NCBI GenBank assembly: GCA_945897075.1
Contig: CAMDEX010000035.1
Location: 1-33,995 of the forward strand
Direction: 5' to 3'
From: Litorilinea aerophila
GTDB taxonomy: Bacteria > Chloroflexota > Anaerolineae > Caldilineales > Caldilineaceae
DNA length: 33,995 bases
Made by a program: the position numbers and the translations under genes. Positions 32,046-33,995 of this stretch are shown in pieces (positions within the stretch are counted from its first letter, which is position 1; every line of letters starts with the position of its first letter). The notes beneath the pieces are model-generated. The model was given only the letters and a program-made list of their open reading frames with translations. It did no database searches and had not been told where the DNA came from.

Positions 32046-32258
32046 GTGAAGAGGCAGAATCTTAGCACTTGAACGCCAGTATATTCCTCCGTAACGCTCT
32101 CCTTGAGTCATGCCAAGCTAAGCTGCGCCAACTGCCTCAGAACCAACCTGCCTGGTTTGGCCCGGCGACACTATGATTATCCGGTCAGGGTCGGTTAGGA
32201 TTTTCGTGAGTAAGGGCGGCTTGGCACTTCTTGTAACTAACCCTTCGGAAGCGCAGTT

Positions 32259-32918
32259 TTATCTCCCCACCGCCTGTGGCAAAGTCAGTGGGGAGTCCAA
32301 CAGTTGTCTTATTTCAAGGGCAGCCTTTCTTTTGTCCGCTTGACCGGTGATGAAGCCACCGACGATGACGACGTCCGGGTGATGGGTAACGATGTTGGCG
32401 AGCGTGATCGGTGTAATGCCCCCAGCCACAGCGATTTTGGCGCGTTGACAGACGCTTTTGATTTCTAGCAGGTCCGCCAAGGGACCCTGTGCGTGGCTCT
32501 GCACATCAAACGCGGTATGCACACATAGACAATCAACGCCAAGCCCCTCTAGCTCACGCGCCCGTTTCTGTACGCCACTGACCGCAATCAAGTCTGCCAT
32601 GATCTGTTTCCCGTGTGTACGGGCCTGGTTGATCGCACCCTGGATGGTCACATCGTGGGCCAGACCGAGTACCGTAATGATATCTGCGCCGGCATCAAAG
32701 CCGATTTGAGCCTCAATTGCGCCGGCATCCACAATTTTCAGGTCGGCTAATAGCGTAACGGTTGGATAATTCCTTTTTATCTCCGTTACAATCTTCATTC
32801 CTTCCTGAAGGATGAGGGGGGTGCCGATTTCTACAATGTCAATCAGATCAATTACTTCTTCCAAGAGTGTTTTTACTGCTTTAACATCCAACAAGTCTAT
32901 CGCAAGCTGTAGTTTCAT
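32259..32918 (-). CDS. 3-hexulose-6-phosphate synthase-like / keto-gulonate-phosphate decarboxylase-family enzyme
   Basis: The 219-residue protein belongs to the OMP-decarboxylase suprafamily. D8 in LAIDL, the metal-binding D59-L-K61-x-x-D64 (ADLKIVDAG) and the phosphate-binding VAGGI and VGGFITG loops are present. VEIGTPLILQEG and VHTAFDVQ look more like hexulose-6-phosphate synthase than keto-gulonate-phosphate decarboxylase. HPS condenses formaldehyde with ribulose 5-phosphate or runs in reverse. The usual partner isomerase (PHI) is not in the window. ATG 32918 is 3 nt after the aldolase stop, so the two genes form an operon; an in-frame TTG lies at 32921. Confidence 0.82.
   Translation of the reverse strand: MKLQLAIDLLDVKAVKTLLEEVIDLIDIVEIGTPLILQEGMKIVTEIKRNYPTVTLLADLKIVDAGAIEAQIGFDAGADIITVLGLAHDVTIQGAINQARTHGKQIMADLIAVSGVQKRARELEGLGVDCLCVHTAFDVQSHAQGPLADLLEIKSVCQRAKIAVAGGITPITLANIVTHHPDVVIVGGFITGQADKRKAALEIRQLLDSPLTLPQAVGR
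32263..32295 (-). other. Hairpin at the end of the HPS-like gene
   Basis: CTCCCCAC (32263-32270) and GTGGGGAG (32288-32295) pair perfectly within the last codons of the minus-strand gene. No U-run follows, so it is a weak terminator candidate. The 32046-32258 gap between convergent genes has only a weak GGTTAG/CTAACC pair. Confidence 0.3.
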
Positions 32919-32921
32919 CAA

Positions 32922-33926
32922 TTATCCCGCCTTCGGATAAGTCGCATGCCAACCCTCTGCTGCCTGGGGCAGACTGGCAGCAGGCATACGTTCCGTCCAT
33001 GGAGTAGCGCGATAGTTGGCGATGTTAACCAGAATACGCAGACGGCTGACCGCAATCGTCCTGAGGAAGTGATCACGCGCCGCCGTATCGGTGAAAGCCA
33101 TGGCTTCCTGCCAGATTGCCCGGCCCGCCAGAAAGCCACTCGCGCCCTCTTCGCAGCCAATCTCAACCTGACGCTGGAAGGTGGCAAAGTCCACTCCAGC
33201 GCTCAAAAGCACCCACGGCACACCGGCCACTTCAGTCAACTGGCGGCAGACCGCCCGTATCTGTTTCTCATCCCGATGATAGCTTGGATCAGTGGGAAAC
33301 TCGGCTTTAAGCACATCCACCCCCAGCGGAACCAGCCGCCGCGCCGTTTCAATCACTATTTCCGGCAGACGCACGGCGAATGCAGGGTCACTCTTTTTCT
33401 GCCCCTTCACCAACGGGTAACTCATCGGTTCAAGCAGAAACGCAATGTCGTGCGTGCAACACTCCGCAGCCACCTGGCGGACAATTGCTTCTTGCCGTTC
33501 CGCCGTAGGCGCTTCGGGATGATAAGGCAGCAGGAGTTTGACCGCGGCGGCACCCATTCGCTTGATAGCCGCCACACTCCAATTGGGCTGAAGAATAGTG
33601 ACCCGGCCCTCATTGACACTCTCGTAGCCCGACTGTTCACAGGCGATCAACACCCCCACCGTACCGGGCACAGCGCCGCGGGCCAACAGCGGCCCCGCTC
33701 CATAAATGGGGTCTAGCAGGATGGCGCTGGAGTGGGGGGCCAGGGCGCGGGCCAGGCGCTCCTTCTCGGTCACAACCGCCTCCCATGACGGAGATTCAAC
33801 CCCCAGGGTTTGGCGGAGCATATGCTCAAAGGAACCCCGATGATCCAGGGCTGTAATGGTAAAAATACCCGACTCGTTGGCAAGCTGCTGCAAGCCGCGC
33901 AACTTGCCATAGGTTAAGGTATGCAT
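32922..33926 (-). CDS. LacD-type class I aldolase (tagatose-1,6-bisphosphate aldolase family)
   Basis: The 334-residue protein is a DeoC/LacD-family (PF01791) aldolase. The Schiff-base lysine is K207 in GVDVLKAEFP; D28 (TALDHRG), K130 (AAVKLLLPYHP) and E166 (FLLEPM) complete a LacD-like active site. LacD cleaves tagatose 1,6-bisphosphate to dihydroxyacetone phosphate and glyceraldehyde 3-phosphate. Related aldolases act on other ketose 1-phosphates, including sulfofructose 1-phosphate (YihT), so the substrate is open. Start ATG 33926 has GAGGGTGA about 7 nt upstream. The promoter is not clear in the remaining 69 bases to the window end. Confidence 0.87.
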   Translation of the reverse strand: MHTLTYGKLRGLQQLANESGIFTITALDHRGSFEHMLRQTLGVESPSWEAVVTEKERLARALAPHSSAILLDPIYGAGPLLARGAVPGTVGVLIACEQSGYESVNEGRVTILQPNWSVAAIKRMGAAAVKLLLPYHPEAPTAERQEAIVRQVAAECCTHDIAFLLEPMSYPLVKGQKKSDPAFAVRLPEIVIETARRLVPLGVDVLKAEFPTDPSYHRDEKQIRAVCRQLTEVAGVPWVLLSAGVDFATFQRQVEIGCEEGASGFLAGRAIWQEAMAFTDTAARDHFLRTIAVSRLRILVNIANYRATPWTERMPAASLPQAAEGWHATYPKAG

Positions 33927-33995
33927 CCTGAGTCACCCTCTTTCTTGAAAGTTTGGTTGGAGTTCAATAAAATCCTTGAGAAAATCGCCCACCGC

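Noticed and set aside
32046-32258. tRNA or other RNA gene in the gap between convergent genes
   Set aside because: No cloverleaf arms or conserved tRNA blocks could be found; only a weak 6-bp inverted repeat is present.

Overview
The window is a carbohydrate-catabolism region of a bacterial chromosome. Two CUT1-type sugar ABC transporters with Tat-type lipoprotein binding proteins, repeated PhyH-family oxygenases beside sugar transporters, several AAA-ATPase/PD-(D/E)XK proteins and many palindromic intergenic repeats all suggest a Chloroflexota (Anaerolineae/Caldilineae-like) genome. That assignment is an inference from gene content; no rRNA or tRNA is visible to confirm it.

Layout. (1) 1-5.8 kb, plus strand: the 3' end of a DeoR-family regulator, an AAA-ATPase/PD-(D/E)XK gene, a GH32-family glycosidase-like gene with an altered active site, a second AAA-ATPase/PD-(D/E)XK gene and a decayed copy of a GH32 3' end. 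(2) 5.8-14.2 kb, plus strand: an apparent operon of PhyH dioxygenase, LacI regulator, sugar-binding lipoprotein, two permeases, an enolase-superfamily sugar-acid dehydratase-like enzyme, an SDR dehydrogenase and a polysaccharide-deacetylase-like protein. Its promoter candidate overlaps a perfect 30-bp palindrome, a likely operator. (3) 14.3-28.9 kb, minus strand: one long co-directional set, in transcription order sugar-binding lipoprotein, GH140/DUF4038-like glycosidase, two permeases, PhyH dioxygenase, GH42-like glycosidase, cyclase-family hydrolase, 2-oxoacid dehydrogenase E1 alpha, E1 beta and E2, cupin glucose-6-phosphate isomerase and ROK sugar kinase. (4) 28.9-30 kb: a divergent control region and a DeoR-family regulator. 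Both promoters carry arrays of GATTG at an exact 10-bp period just downstream of the -10 box. (5) 30-32 kb: a possible gene remnant and a third AAA/PD-(D/E)XK protein. (6) 32.2-33.9 kb, minus strand: a hexulose-6-phosphate-synthase-like enzyme and a LacD-type class I aldolase.

How the genes may work together (inference). Each transport operon imports a plant-type oligosaccharide. Cytoplasmic enzymes without signal peptides (GH42-like, GH140-like) trim it, and the PhyH oxygenases may remove a modification. The ROK kinase and cupin isomerase feed glycolysis, and the E1/E2 genes carry the resulting 2-oxoacid to acyl-CoA. The first operon, with an enolase-superfamily enzyme and an SDR, looks like sugar-acid catabolism. 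Neither transporter has its own ATPase gene here, so a shared MsmK/UgpC-type ATPase elsewhere is expected.

The observations most worth a second look are the phased GATTG arrays, the palindrome-controlled PhyH-LacI operon, the GH32-like protein lacking its usual acid/base glutamate, the GH32 relic behind an AAA/PD-(D/E)XK gene, and two related nested-palindrome elements with TCAGTAGA ends.
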